A stretch of DNA of 64,000 bases, from the NCBI GenBank assembly GCA_037176725.1, contig JAZBRS010000039.1, positions 29,858,001-29,922,000 on the forward strand, written 5' to 3'. Shown in pieces: positions 23,683-35,089 of the stretch. Each line of letters opens with the position of its first letter. Position 1 is the first letter of the stretch. The notes beneath the pieces are model-generated. The model saw only the letters and a program-made list of their open reading frames with translations, had not been told where the DNA came from and made no database searches. This stretch comes from Posidonia oceanica (taxonomy: Eukaryota > Streptophyta > Magnoliopsida > Alismatales > Posidoniaceae). Position numbers and translations under genes: made by a program.

Positions 23683-26600
23683 TGTTGACACCCCATCTTG
23701 ACAGGCTCGGATCATTTGGGACCTTCTGGTGACTTCTGGATCTAAACCTAGGTCAAAACAACCCCCAACCCTCTTCATCTCACCCTTCAAAACAAGCCTA
23801 ACTTGACCTAAGCCTACACCCTCTTCCCAAGCCCAAAACCTGCCCAAAAACCATAGGAAAACCCATCAACCCCTACTTAGCAAACCTACCCAAACATCTA
23901 AAAACTTTCAGCCCAAAATCATTCCCAAAAACCCTAGAAAACTTAGGTGAAACCACCCTTTTTCTACACCTCAAAACTCCTCCAAAACTTGCTCAAAATC
24001 AAACCAAAGCCCGAGAACCAACACTAGAAACCCTAGGCTACACCCTCCCCAATTTTCACCCCATTTCAAAACCTTTAAGCCTTCCTTTTACCTAAATTAT
24101 CCTTTTCTCTCTCTTGGATTATCCTTTTCTCTCTCCTCTCTCTCTCCTGATTATCCTCCTTCTTTTCATCCCCTTCCCTCTCCTTTTCTTGCTTGGCTGT
24201 GGGCCCCCTTTGTGCTTCTATCTCTTCTCTACCTTATTTCTATTTTTGCCTTTTTTTTAGCATTTTCCCTGACTTTTAAAAAATTATTCTCCTCCAACTC
24301 ACCTCTTTCCCCTTTATTCTTCCTTTTTTTCCTTTTCTTCTCCCTTCTCTTTTCCTTTTTCTTTCTTTTGCTAAAATCCATAAAAAACCCTTAAAAATCT
24401 CTAAAACTCTAAAACAAAAGGGAAGCAAACCAAAACCCTAAGAAAAATAATTAAAAATATTAAACAAACAATTAAAAACCTAAACCCAACTAAAATTAGC
24501 TAAAATGGAAAATCAAGGAGTGTAACCTAAAAAATACAAAATAACCAAAAGAAAATGCTGTAAAATCAAGGAAAAAACTAAAATATAATCAAAACCAACC
24601 AAAAGTGAAAACCCTATCAAAATAACCTAAAAACAAACCCTAAGAAGAAGTAAAACAATTAAAAACACCAAGACAAATAATTAATGGAAAGCTTAAACTT
24701 AACAAACCTAAGAAGAACAATTTATGAACTTAATTAAAAAAGAAAATGAGAAGCAAATTAAAAAGATTTTAAAACACTTAATCCATCAAGAAGAAACTTA
24801 ACTAAAAAACATCAAGAAAACTTAACAAATAAAAAATCAAAAGTGTAATTCAAAAAAAGACTTAAGAAGAATCCTAAAAAGACTAAAATCAAAAGCCCAA
24901 AACTCACTCTAATTAATCTAAAAATAAACTTTAAAAAAAATCCTCACTAAAATCCCAAAATACTTAACAAGAAAAACACAATGGAAAAATAATTTAAAAG
25001 GTTTAACAAACACTTAATCAAAATGGAAAACAAATTAAAAACAAAGAAAACCCTTAAAACCCTAATCAAACCCAAAACCCCTCTAAAACCAGAATTAATC
25101 AACTAAAAACAGTCATTAAAAATTTAATCAAAATCCTAACTTACAACATAATCATTCTAATATTTTTACTTATTTTTATTTTATTTTTACCTAATTTATT
25201 CCTCCTCTTTTTCTCCTCTCCTTCTCCCTTTCTTCCTATTCTTTTTCTTTTTTCCGCTGGGCCCAGTCCAGCCCGTCCACCTTCCTTCTTTCTTTTCCTT
25301 TTTGATTTTTTCTCCTCCGGTTCGCAGCCCGGCCCGCTTCCCTCCTTCTTCCTCTTCCTTCTTCTTCCTCTGCATTTTTTCCTTCTTCTCCCGCGAGCCT
25401 ACAGCACTCCCTCTTCTTTTTTGAATTCGATTCTCCCCCTCCATCAGATCAGCACCAGTTCGCCTCAGCCTCCTCTTCTTTCAGCGGCTTTTCCGGCAGC
25501 ATTAACTGCCTGTCTCCCTCGCCGCTCGTCTCCCTCAGCTGCAGTGGACGGCGCCGGTGGAATTCGAATTCCACAGCTCGCGCCCAGCAGCTTCAAGTCC
25601 TGATAAAACCAACCATCGACTCCACCCTTCAATGCCTTTTGCCATCCGGGAGAGAGAGCTGAAGTCCAGAGAGAACTCCCAAGCAAACCTCCTGCTTCTC
25701 CCTCTGAATTCCACAGCACTTCCCCCTTCTTTTCCTCCCTGAAACAAAGCCCCTTCCAAGCCTCCAATTCTCTTCCATTTCATCCCCCCAAGTCCACCCA
25801 GAGTCCCAGCATTCCTCCTCCATCATTTCCCGGCCTTTCCACCCCTGAAAACACTCCTAGTCCATCGAATTTCCATCCCAGAAACTAACTGCAACCCAAC
25901 ACCACCTCTCCTGAAATTGCCTTCACCACAGACCTCCATTCCGTCCCAAACCTTCCCCAGTCACTCGCCTGAACTCCACCTCTCCAAGCCACCCAGCCTT
26001 CAGCCTTCTCCCCCCTCACAGGCCGAACCTTCCACCACAAACAGTTACCTCCCTCTCTGACCAGAAAATCGACCGCCCTGCAAACTCCACCCACAGCCTC
26101 CCAAAACCCAATTCAACCGCCCAGAAACGTTCACCAGAACTCCAGCAACCTTCCAGAGGGTCCTATCCGGCCTGAGGAGCAGCGGACACTCCCCCCGGTC
26201 TCCGGCTGCCTCTGTGAACCCACAATCAGCCGAATCTTCCTCCGGTCTTCGCAGCAGCCGTCCAACCATCCGGGAAGCATCGGAAGGCTCCGTGGAAGCG
26301 ATCCCAATCCTCGCGAGCAACAGACGGCACCTGCAGCGGCCAGACGAGCTCCACCGGCGACCTCTGAAACCACCTGCGTCGGGAGGACTTCTCAGACGCG
26401 GAGACAGGTAACTCTTTATCCCCTTAGCCTAATCTTCTTCCCCTCTTGCTTTTCCCCCCCTTAGAATAGGTTTTTCTTCGCTCCTGTGCCGAGTCAGCTC
26501 CGACCAGAGCCGTCTTCTCCGGCGAGCCTCTCCGTGCGTCCCTCCACTCCGGTCAGCAGAACAGCGTTCCAGCAGCACCCTCCGGTCCGCACGAGTCTCA

Positions 26601-26825
26601 GGAACACGCTCCGGTCTTCAGATCGCCGTGTCGTCATGCCGATCGCCCGGGACGCGCTTTTGAAGCTCTGCAGACCTCCGGTGACTTCTCCGGCTCGCTC
26701 CAGCCCGCATCGAGCTCCGCCGAACGTCGTCCGACCTCCGTCAGGACGTGGAGACGCTCCCCCGCCGGTCTGCGCAGCTTCAACACCCCCGTGCCGGCGT
26801 TCATGGACGCTGGCAGCTTGCTGCT

Positions 26826-26857
26826 ACAGTGTCCAAGGCCGTCGGCCATTACACTGT
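26826..26857 (+). other. Conserved LTR hairpin (5' LTR copy)
   Basis: ACAGTGT (26826-26832) pairs with ACACTGT (26851-26857), with inner GGCC (26837-26840) against GGCC (26844-26847). It is followed by a T-rich stretch. Confidence 0.65.
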
Positions 26858-26859
26858 TC

Positions 26860-27840
26860 CTTTATTTTCCAGATATCTAAGTTTTTCATTAAATATTGCA
26901 TTTCTGGTCTGAGTTCTTGTTATTTTGCATTCCAGTCCTTTATTTGATTTAATCTGCTGATTTCTGAACTGAAACTATATTAAATTGCATGAAATGTTTG
27001 TAGTTTTCCTTATTTGCATGCTGATCCATTTACTGTGCTTTCCTTCAGTAATAAGTTAGACTTTGGCCCTCCAGTTTTTGATTTTTGCACATTGGTCCTG
27101 CAGTAGCTTAATTTAATTTAATGCTTGAATTTTGCCATATGAAATTGCATTCCAGGTCCCTTTTGTTTTCTTCTTTTGCATTCTGGTCCTCTGTCCTGTA
27201 GAACTTAGGTTTTATTTCTTTTTTTTGCTTGTTGCATTGCATTTTTCCCCCTCTGTTTTCTGATTTTTGCATATAGGTCCCTTCTAATGCACAGTAATCA
27301 TTTTAATGCATATTTAGCTTATTAAATTGCATTTTTGACCTTGCATATTTTAAAAATTGCATGTCAGTCCTCTGTTTGCCCCTTTAATACATATTTTGCT
27401 TCAAAAATTGCATTTTTGACCCTGCATGATTTGAAAATTACACATAGGTCCTCAGCATGCTTATAAAAAACATTTAAATGCATATTTTGCTTCAAAAATT
27501 GCATTTTAGCCCCACATGTTTGAAAAATTCCATGTAGGTCCCCCATTTGCATTCCCAGACTACTTAGGACCCTGTTTTTCTGGAAAAATTGCATTTTGAA
27601 CCCTAATGATTTCAAAATTGCATCTTCAACTTGCCACATGTTTTCAAAGCTTGTCCTGATGCATACCCCTTTTGGAAAATTGCATTTGAAACCCTATCCT
27701 TTGCAAAATTGCATTCAGACCCTTCTTTTTTCAAAATCCTTGCATAAAAGCCCCAAACTTTTCAAAACCTTTGCCTTTAGACCCCCATCTTTTCAAAAAT
27801 TGCATTTGAACCCCCAACTTTCTGAAAAATCCCTCATGAG
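26860..27840 (+). repeat. Diverged interspersed short repeat in the LTR
   Basis: Irregularly spaced copies of motifs like AAAATTGCATTTTGACCC, with the alternative CATATAGGTCC, at about 35-75 bp spacing. The same segment occurs in the minus-strand LTRs (1680-2760, 16500-17880, 43380-44400, 61000-61920) and at 52120-53060. It looks like an old decayed array; no coding frame. Confidence 0.6.
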
Positions 27841-28597
27841 TCTTTTCTTGCTTCCTGCATGCATTTGCACTCATGTAGTCTTGCATTTGGCATCCTCTGC
27901 ACACACTCAAGCCTCATTAACTCCCATTCACAAGGGAGGACCTGTTTGCACACCCCTAGGACTCCCTGTACACTTAGTTCTGTTCTTCTCCCCTGTTCTA
28001 GCCCTTCTACCTTGAAGCTGCGATATCTTCCAATCCGGCCGTTGGATCTTCTCAAACAAGCTACCCAGACGACCCCGACAGAGCGCTCTTCAGCATGGAG
28101 CAAGCAGATTTCAGATCCGGCTTCAGATTTCCCAGGTATGTCCTCCTGAATCCCTGCACAGCATTCATTTGCACATCATTTGCATTGCATGCATCATTTT
28201 CGCTTTTTGCTTCTTCGAGCATGTAGAATAGGACTTCCTCCTCTTATCCATTGACTCCGTTCCTCGTTTCGCGTATTCCCAAGTGTTTTGTGTTGTGTTT
28301 CCCCTGGATTCACCACTTATTGCGACTTTCTTCCACCTTTTCCACGATCTGATCGCACCGCGAGCTTTGGGCAGCGTGCGAGACACATCGTGGAGCGGTT
28401 TAGTGGAAAATAGTCACAAAGCAGTGGTAATCCCTCCACTTGCTTGTTCTCCCCAGTGTAGGTCGTCACACTTACTCTGCGTGGCCCTTAAACAGTGCCT
28501 GTCCTCACACACGCACTGTTTACTTCTCCTTTCGCTTCCCTTGATCTTTTTCCCTTGCATTTGCATCTGCATGGTTTTGCCGAGGTTTTATTCCGTC

Positions 28598-28870
28598 TTT
28601 TGGCACCGTTCCGCGTGCCCACTTTGTCTTTGGCACCGTTTTGCGTGCCCGCTTCGCTTTTGGCACCGTTTTGCTTGCCTGCCTCGCTTTTGGCACCGTT
28701 TTGCGTGCCCGCTCTATTTTTGGCACCGTTTCGCGTGCCCGGTTTGTCTTTGGCACCGTTTTGCGTGCTCGCTTTGTCTTTGGCACCGTTTTGCGTACCC
28801 GCTTCGCTTCTGGCACTGTTTTGCGTGCCTGTCTTGCTTTCTTGCACCGTTTTGCGTGCCGCCCTCGTTT
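28598..28870 (+). repeat. 30-bp LTR minisatellite, nine copies
   Basis: TGGCACCGTTTTGCGTGCCC-type units start at 28601, 28631, 28661 and so on to 28811, plus one TTGCACCG variant at 28842. The 3' LTR has 13 such units and no TTGCACCG variant. Confidence 0.9.
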
Positions 28871-29421
28871 CTTGCATTGTTTCATGTGTTTTACGCCGTT
28901 TTCTCTTGCATGTCGCTTGCATTGCTTGGTTTTACCGTTGTTTTGCTTTTTCGCTTGCATTTGCATATAAGGCAGTGATGCTTACTGCCTGGAGTTCTCA
29001 CGATCCCGGTTTCACCCGGTTCGGAACACAGATAGGGCTGCTGAGCACTTAGACAGCATGTTTACTTTCTTGCATTGCATTCCACCACTTAGAGCACACC
29101 TATGAGCATTCATTCTGGCATTCATTGGCTTTTCGGCATTCAAATCTGCATTTCCCTGCGTATGCGAGCGTAAGCCTAGAAAGACCGATTCTCGGGCGTG
29201 TCAGGGGTGCCTAACACCTTCCCCGCGCGTAACAGGAGTCCTTGCCCAGTCTTTTGGCCCGCAATGACCATATCGCCCTTATCCTAGGCATGAGTCATCT
29301 CATTTGCATGTATTTGCATTTGTTTTCCTTTGCATTGCTTTGCTTTGCATTTCTTGCTTGGTTTTGCGTGTTAATTCACGCATTTCCCCCGGTTTTCCTT
29401 GTCTCTCGATAATAGACATGG

Positions 29422-29432
29422 TGGCGACTCTG
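29422..29432 (+). other. PBS-like word inside the LTR end
   Basis: TGGCGACTCTG, identical to the first 11 bases of the canonical primer-binding site, 120 bp inside the LTR end. The same word is present in all other Ogre-type LTRs in the window (for example 116-126, 41932-41942, 58794-58804 on the minus strand). Confidence 0.7.
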
Positions 29433-29542
29433 ATTTGTCTTATCTTCTTCTTTTCTTCCTTTTTAAGTGTTTTCGAGTTGAGCCCTCCTCCTCGGACCAT
29501 CGCCGCTAATAGTAAGCCTGATTCTGATTGGGATTACTATAG

Positions 29543-29560
29543 TGGCGACTCTACTGGGGA
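29543..29560 (+). other. Primer-binding site (PBS1)
   Basis: TGGCGACTCTACTGGGGA, one base from the LTR end. This is the tRNA-Arg-type site described for Ogre elements, with one mismatch to the copy at 29685. Confidence 0.85.
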
Positions 29561-29684
29561 TAGCAGACTCCGGCTTTCGCCTTTGCTTTCGCTCGCTTGC
29601 TTTGCATCTTTGTTTGCCGTTGTGCCTTTGTCTGCCTTGTCTGTTTGCTTGTCTGCCTGTGTCGGCTCCCAGCGAGTCGCACAG

Positions 29685-29702
29685 TGGCGACTCTGCTGGG
29701 GA
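29685..29702 (+). other. Second primer-binding-site copy (PBS2)
   Basis: TGGCGACTCTGCTGGGGA, 142 bp after PBS1, inside a tandem duplication of the leader start. GAGTCGC (29674-29680) forms a perfect 7-bp stem with GCGACTC (29687-29693), so this copy can fold into a hairpin. A third, decayed copy starts at 29826 (TGGCTACTTTGCTTAGG). Confidence 0.75.
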
Positions 29703-31021
29703 TGGCAGACTCTGGCTTTCGTTCCTGGCTTTTTCGCATGCCTGTTTTGCAGCTTTGTCTGCCTTTTGTGCCTTCTTTGCCTATTTTGGTCGCTCTCCTG
29801 TGCAAACTCCTAGCGAGTCGCCTCGTGGCTACTTTGCTTAGGTTTTGCACCTGCCTCGTCTGCTTCGCCGTGGCGTTCGCTTTGCCTTGCTCTGCTTTGT
29901 CTCTGTTGCTTGTTTACCTGCTTATTTCTTTGCTTCTGCTCTTACCTGCTTCAATGCTTACTTGTCTTTGTCTTTCTTTATCTATCTGCTTATAATTGCT
30001 TTACTTCTCGCACAATGTATGTCTACATACTTGTTTGGCAACAATGCATGCTTTTTGAATGCTGAATGCTTCTCTTACACCTTTGCTATGTCACTACACA
30101 CGCACATACTTTGCATATATGCCTTTTGACATGATGAATGCTTTTTCTTCACTATCATGCTCACAAACACTCGCACATGCCATGCACTTGCCTTTTGTTG
30201 TGTTGTATGTTGTTTGCCTGCCATGTCTGACTGATTTTCTTCCCTTTCGCACATGCCATGCCTAGGATAGTAGAGACTTGTTTGCTCTCCCCATGGTTAA
30301 CTAAAAATGACAAGTAAAAGGAACTTCTAGGAGTAACTAGAGACTTCAAACAATCCTTCACCCCCTTTGGTTAATAAAACGTGCAAGATAACAGACTTTA
30401 ATCATTTGCATAAGCATCATATAGGGCATGCATCTTCTCATCTGAGTCCACCTATTAGTCTGCGAAGGACAGTCCCGGCCTCTTGTTCCACCGCTTTGGG
30501 CGTGGGGCGAGTCAGTCGGTCTGTCCCCCTCTTGTTCGGGGGTCGTGTCGGTGTTAGTAGAGGGTACCACCCACGCTTTGGCGGGGTCGAGGCCACCAAC
30601 GCACCACCCTGTCATTACCTGAGCTTTAGGCTAGGAGTTAGGCAGAGAACCTACTTTTCTGACCTGAGTCGGTGACCCGTACACCCAGGGATATCCGGAG
30701 TAGATCACCTGCTAGGATGCACTAGTTAGGTAAGGGGGCGTACTAGAAAGCATACATATCATTCATGCCATTTAACTTAACTCATTTGCATTCATCTTTT
30801 CAGTTTCTAACCCCAGTTTCCTTTTGTTTGTGTCACCAGTGATCGGTAAGCGAGTTCCCCTTGCTAGAGCTTGAGTACCGACCTTTGTTGGCACCCCTGT
30901 TGCGACCTTATTCGCGACCATTCCCCCTTCTGAGCTATCCGCCTTCGCGACGATAGCTCCTATTAGGAATCACCGCTTGAACACCCGTCACAGCCCTGTT
31001 CTCACACGCTCTAGGTCAGCA
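29703..31021 (+). mobile_element. 5' leader of the main element
   Basis: Pyrimidine-rich and without a convincing ORF; the extra ORF1 found upstream of gag in classical Ogre elements is not seen. 30420-30765 is a block shared with the leaders at 6680-6960 and 13370-13690. Confidence 0.75.
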
Positions 31022-34000
31022 ATGGCTCAGTACGTCAGTGAGCCTCTCTTTACTCCTGTCACGGAGGGTGTTTCCGTCCTGGCCCCTCCGGTTGCTCCTT
31101 CTGTCCCTCTTGTTCCCCCTCCGACGCCAGGGTTTCCTCCCCTGACGCCTCTAGGTTCTCAGTATGTCCCGGGACAGTGGCAAGCATCTCTTCCTCCGGA
31201 TCCGGTCGCCGAGTCTATCTTGATGACCGTTACTCGCGCTTCGGAGACGCCACTGCCCCCTCCATCCCAGGGATACGTCGCCTTCGACATCCCTCCTACC
31301 ACTGCTGTGACTTTTTCTGTAGAACCTCTTCCTCCCGGACAGTCTGTGTCCGTGCCATTTGCTTCTTAACCTTCGCCGGTACTGCACTTCAGCGTTCCCG
31401 CTGGCGAGATGCCTGAGGCGCGGTACCAGCACCTGATGGAGCTTGCCCAGAGACTGCAGGGCATGGCTCTATCAGTTCGTCCTTCCTATGCTCCTGTCGT
31501 TCCTGAGGTTCCTTTGAGGCCAGTTCCTGCACCTCATGCATCTACCTCCACACCTCTGCCTCGACCATCGTCTCAACTGCCCACGGTTCCGACGATGGGG
31601 GCCCGTTTACCGCCTCCTGCTGCACAACACTTAGCACAGCATGCTCCTCTTCCCCCTGGTGGTCAGTCCTTTGGACCGGCTGGAGCCCAGTACCTCACTA
31701 GCTCGCTGTCTGGCACCCCGCCTGTACAGCAACTGGTGCTCCGTCATCCTACCCCTATCACAGCACAGCATGGCATCTACTCTTCTCCTTTGCATCAAGC
31801 CCAGCATCCTGCATACACTCCTGCATACATAGTTCCCCAGCACGGATACGCCGGCCATCCCGTTGCTCCACCAGGCAACGCTATGGTAGATCCGGAGGAG
31901 CACTTAGGTGCGACCCATTCGGCGTATGTGCTCACTACCCTTGCTGATCCCTCTCCTATAACAGCGACTCTGGACCCCATCAATAACCGGATGGACGTCT
32001 TGGAGAAGGCACTACGACTAGTGCAGGGTACTGAGCACCAGACCTACCAATTTCGGGACCTCTGCTGCTTTCCAGAGGCGGTACTCCCTCCGAAGTTCAA
32101 AATCCCGGACTTCGAGAAATATAATGGTAGGGGCTGCCCCGTGGCACACCTGAAGGCGTATTGCGGTGATCTCGCTCAGCTTCAGGTTGACGAGAGGTTG
32201 CTGATCCGCCTGTTCCAGAAGAGTTTGACCGGGCCGGCACTCAAGTGGTTTACATCGCTTGATATGTCAGCCATCAAGACTTGGAACGACCTCAGTCAGG
32301 CGTTCCTGGAACAATACTCCTTCAACCTCAATCTAGTCCCAAAGCGGGCGGACTTGATCGCAATCAAGCAGAATTCCGGCGAGCCGTTCGGGGAGTACGT
32401 CGGCCGCTGGTGCGCCCTTGCCTCTCAGGTTCGAGATAGGCCCTCTGACGAGGAGTCTATTGAGATCGTCATCAAAGGGGCGCAGCCATCTCTTGGAGCT
32501 CTGCTTAGCATCCAACAAGTCACTACTTTTGCAGCACTCATCAGAGCTGGAGCGCGCGTGGAGAGTTCTTTGCGGAGTGGCAACTTCTCGGCTCTCTCTG
32601 CGTTCGCAAAGCAGGCCGCGATCAGCAGTAACAGTGCCAACAGCAGCGCCTCCAACAACAATAGCGGCAGCAACAACAACCGCCCGAAGAGGAAAGACTC
32701 GCTGAAAACCGCTGTTGCATTCGTCGACTCCCCTACTGTGCCTGTTCGCTTGCCATCCCGGCCTGCCCCAGCTCAGATGGTGTACGCTCCTACACCTAGG
32801 AATCCACCCACACCACAGATCACTACCACCGCTAGACCGGTCTACCCCGCCGCACCAGTTCAGCAAGGCTCATACCAGAGGCAAAGAAGGCCACCCACTG
32901 AGAAGCGGAAATTCGCCCCACTGGTGGAACCGCTCACGGTCATCTTGCCAAAGGTTGCATCGCTCCTGAAGTTCCCGGAGGTTCGTCTGCCCCCAAATCC
33001 CTTGCCGCATTGGTTTAGGGCGAACCTCTTCTGCAATTTCCATCGAAGTACCGGGCATTCGACGGACAATTGCTTCTCCTTGCGGAACGCTATTCAAGAT
33101 TTAATCGAATCGGGAACGATTGTGATTGACACGCACGAGGCATCCACCCAAGCGCACACACATGCATCTGCACATTCAGCTGTTCCCCCTCATTCTGGCA
33201 TCATCTACCAACCCCTACCGGAGCACTCTTATCCGGAAGGGGTAGGAACCTCAGGCATCCATTCTGTCTTTCCTTCTGGGCCTGCTACCTCTGTGGTAGA
33301 CCCTTCTGATCTTATCTCTGATATTTCTGAGCCTTTCCCAGTAAATCTCTACCTTGCGGCAGTTGTCGGCTCCGAGTCGGGAATTCACATGATCCAACCG
33401 CATGCCAGGCCGGAACGCCCTCTTGCGCCCCCCGTTGTGCTTCCTCAGGCTCAACCCCCTGTACACCTCCTAGCTAGGGCCCAGCTTAGATCCCCCATCC
33501 ACCTCTTAAGGCGACCTCAGCTAGAATATCCTGCACACCTTCTAGGCAGACCTCAACCTGCCCTAGCCTTCCCACTCCAACAATCATACACTTTAGATAG
33601 ACCTCAGTACCCAATAGGTCCCCCTGTAACCCCTCCTGTGCTCGCAGCACGTGCTCCAGTGGTTATTGACTTAACCTTGGACACCCATCGCGTCCCTTAC
33701 AGCTACGCCACAGAAATGTGTGCGGAAGTAACGCGATCAGGGAGGGTCTACAGGCCCCCAACACCGGCAATTAGGCCAAATCACCCTAAACCTGCTATGC
33801 CCCCACCCTCCAACCAAACCGTAGCAGATCCAACCCCAAATCAACCTGTAGCAAGCCAAATCCCTGCCCAGCCCGTAGCGGCCCAGCTTCCTGCCACTAC
33901 CCCCTTAGAGCTTGCCAAAGCAACCCCTCCTGTTGCCAAAAAGAACCAACCCAAGGCAGACTTAACCTCCCAACTTAAGAAGGTCAAAGCTGACATTTCC

Positions 34001-34729
34001 ATTTGGGACTTGATCCACACCTCTGTCGAACACCGCGAGGCTTTTCTTCGCGTGTTCCAGGCTGCCCGTGTGTCCCAGTCTATTGAGCCTTCAGCCTTGG
34101 AAAGCATGGTAGGGTTGATTGCGGAGCCCCAGGTCATCTCTTTTACAAGTGATGAGCTGCCTCCGGCAGGGATTAATCATAACCAACCCCTGTTCGTCAC
34201 GGTTCAGTTCAAAAACTTTCGCATTCCCCTAACACTGGTTGATAATGGGTCAGGCCTTAACGTCTGCCCCTTGCATACTGCAACCAAGCTCGGATTCAAA
34301 GCCGAGGACATCACGCCAGCCGTGAAGGGAATGACAGCTTTTGACAACACCCACCATGATGCTCTAGGGACCCTGATTATTCCTCTTGCTATCGGCCCGG
34401 TCATCTTCGATGTAGAATTCTATGTCGTCGACTTGAAGCCGAATTTCAATCTTCTGCTTGGGCGCCCTTGGCTCCACAAGCATCAGGTCCTTCCTTCGAT
34501 CCTCCATCGGATGATAAAGTACCGTCGCGGCGATGATGTCATTGTCGTCATGGCGGAGAACTTTGAGAAGGAGCGGATCGAGGCAGTCTCCCCCGTGTCT
34601 TCACAAGCTATCCCGTTTGACCCCGAGACTTCTGAAGCTCTATATCACGTTAATCAGTGCGAGCCGGTTAACTTCATTCCTGATCTTGAACGTGTCAACT
34701 CCTTGACCATTCACAGCAACCCCTTTTGA
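31022..34729 (+). pseudogene. Gag-protease of the main element, one early in-frame stop
   Basis: The frame starts with ATG at 31022 (MAQYVSEP), supported by the homologous start at 6410 in the minus-strand remnant. It has an in-frame TAA at 31367-31369, then is open from 31370 (first ATG 31409, 1106 codons) to TGA at 34727-34729. Counted from 31409: a Pro-rich N-terminus; retrotransposon Gag core at about 214-390 (PPKFKIPDFEKYNG, LTGPALKWF, WNDLSQAFLEQY); an Asn/Ser-rich stretch about 405-430; a knuckle C542-x2-H545-x4-H550-x4-C555 of the plant Tat type; a Pro-rich spacer; and an aspartic protease with VDNGSG at 944-949 and LLLGRPWLH near 1014-1022. Gag packages element RNA and the protease cleaves the polyprotein. 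Whether the upstream TAA abolishes Gag or initiation occurs at 31409 is open. Confidence 0.88.
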
Positions 34730-35089
34730 ATGGTCGAGAATGTATGTCACAGGTGGGGTTACATAAAGGATACACCGCTCGGGCGTCACAGCCAGGGGAT
34801 CGCAGAGCCGATTGTAGCAGTGGAGCGGAGGAAATCAGAAGGCCTCGGTTACGAACCCAAGCTCAACGAAGATCACTGCCTTCAGCTCAAGGATCAAGAG
34901 CCAGCCATTCCCAGAGATCTCACTAACTTCACCAGTGCAGGAGTCCTGGGATCGACCGATGATCAAGCCACGGTGCCGATAGAAGACTGGGTCTGCATTG
35001 AGGACTACTACTCGGATGAGGAGCAGTCTAGCACAGTAGAGGCAGTCCCAACTGGCAGCAAGGCAATGATCAGCACAGAGGCACCATAG
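34730..35089 (+). pseudogene. G-patch-like segment downstream of protease
   Basis: Same frame as gag-protease, separated from it only by the TGA at 34727, and ending in TAG at 35087. GYIKDTPLGRHSQGIAEPI followed by GLGYEP resembles the G-patch-like region lying between protease and reverse transcriptase in plant Tat-lineage polyproteins. An acidic tail (EDYYSDEEQS) follows. In the family this leads into reverse transcriptase; here it does not. Function is not established; G-patch motifs are generally RNA-associated. Confidence 0.65.

Larger units (their letters stand above)
23683..29541 (+). mobile_element. 5' LTR of the main element
   Basis: 5859 bp from TGTTGACACCCC to GATTACTATA (terminal CA changed to TA; the 3' LTR keeps ACTACA). 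Content in order: CT-rich start, A-rich tract (24400-25190), GC-rich segment (25400-26860), the conserved hairpin (26826-26857), a segment of TTGCATTTTGACCCC-like motifs (26860-27840), the 30-bp minisatellite (28598-28870), the family block GTGTCAGGGGTGCCTAACAC (29197) and GGTGGCGACTCTG (29421). Transcription presumably starts inside it, but I could not place a TATA box with confidence. Reading frames inside (for example 28283-28978) are minisatellite by-products. Confidence 0.9.

Noticed and set aside
24400..25190. A-rich tract resembling a scaffold/matrix attachment region or origin
   Set aside because: Composition only; it is a regular part of each LTR copy (T-rich in minus copies) with no specific motif seen.
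29597..30129. Possible ORF1 upstream of gag, as in classical Ogre elements
   Set aside because: The frames are short, Cys/Leu-rich low-complexity translations of pyrimidine-rich leader repeats and lack a counterpart in the other leaders.
33251..34404. Opposite-strand frames within gag-protease
   Set aside because: They are shadows of the sense coding frame with no recognisable domains.
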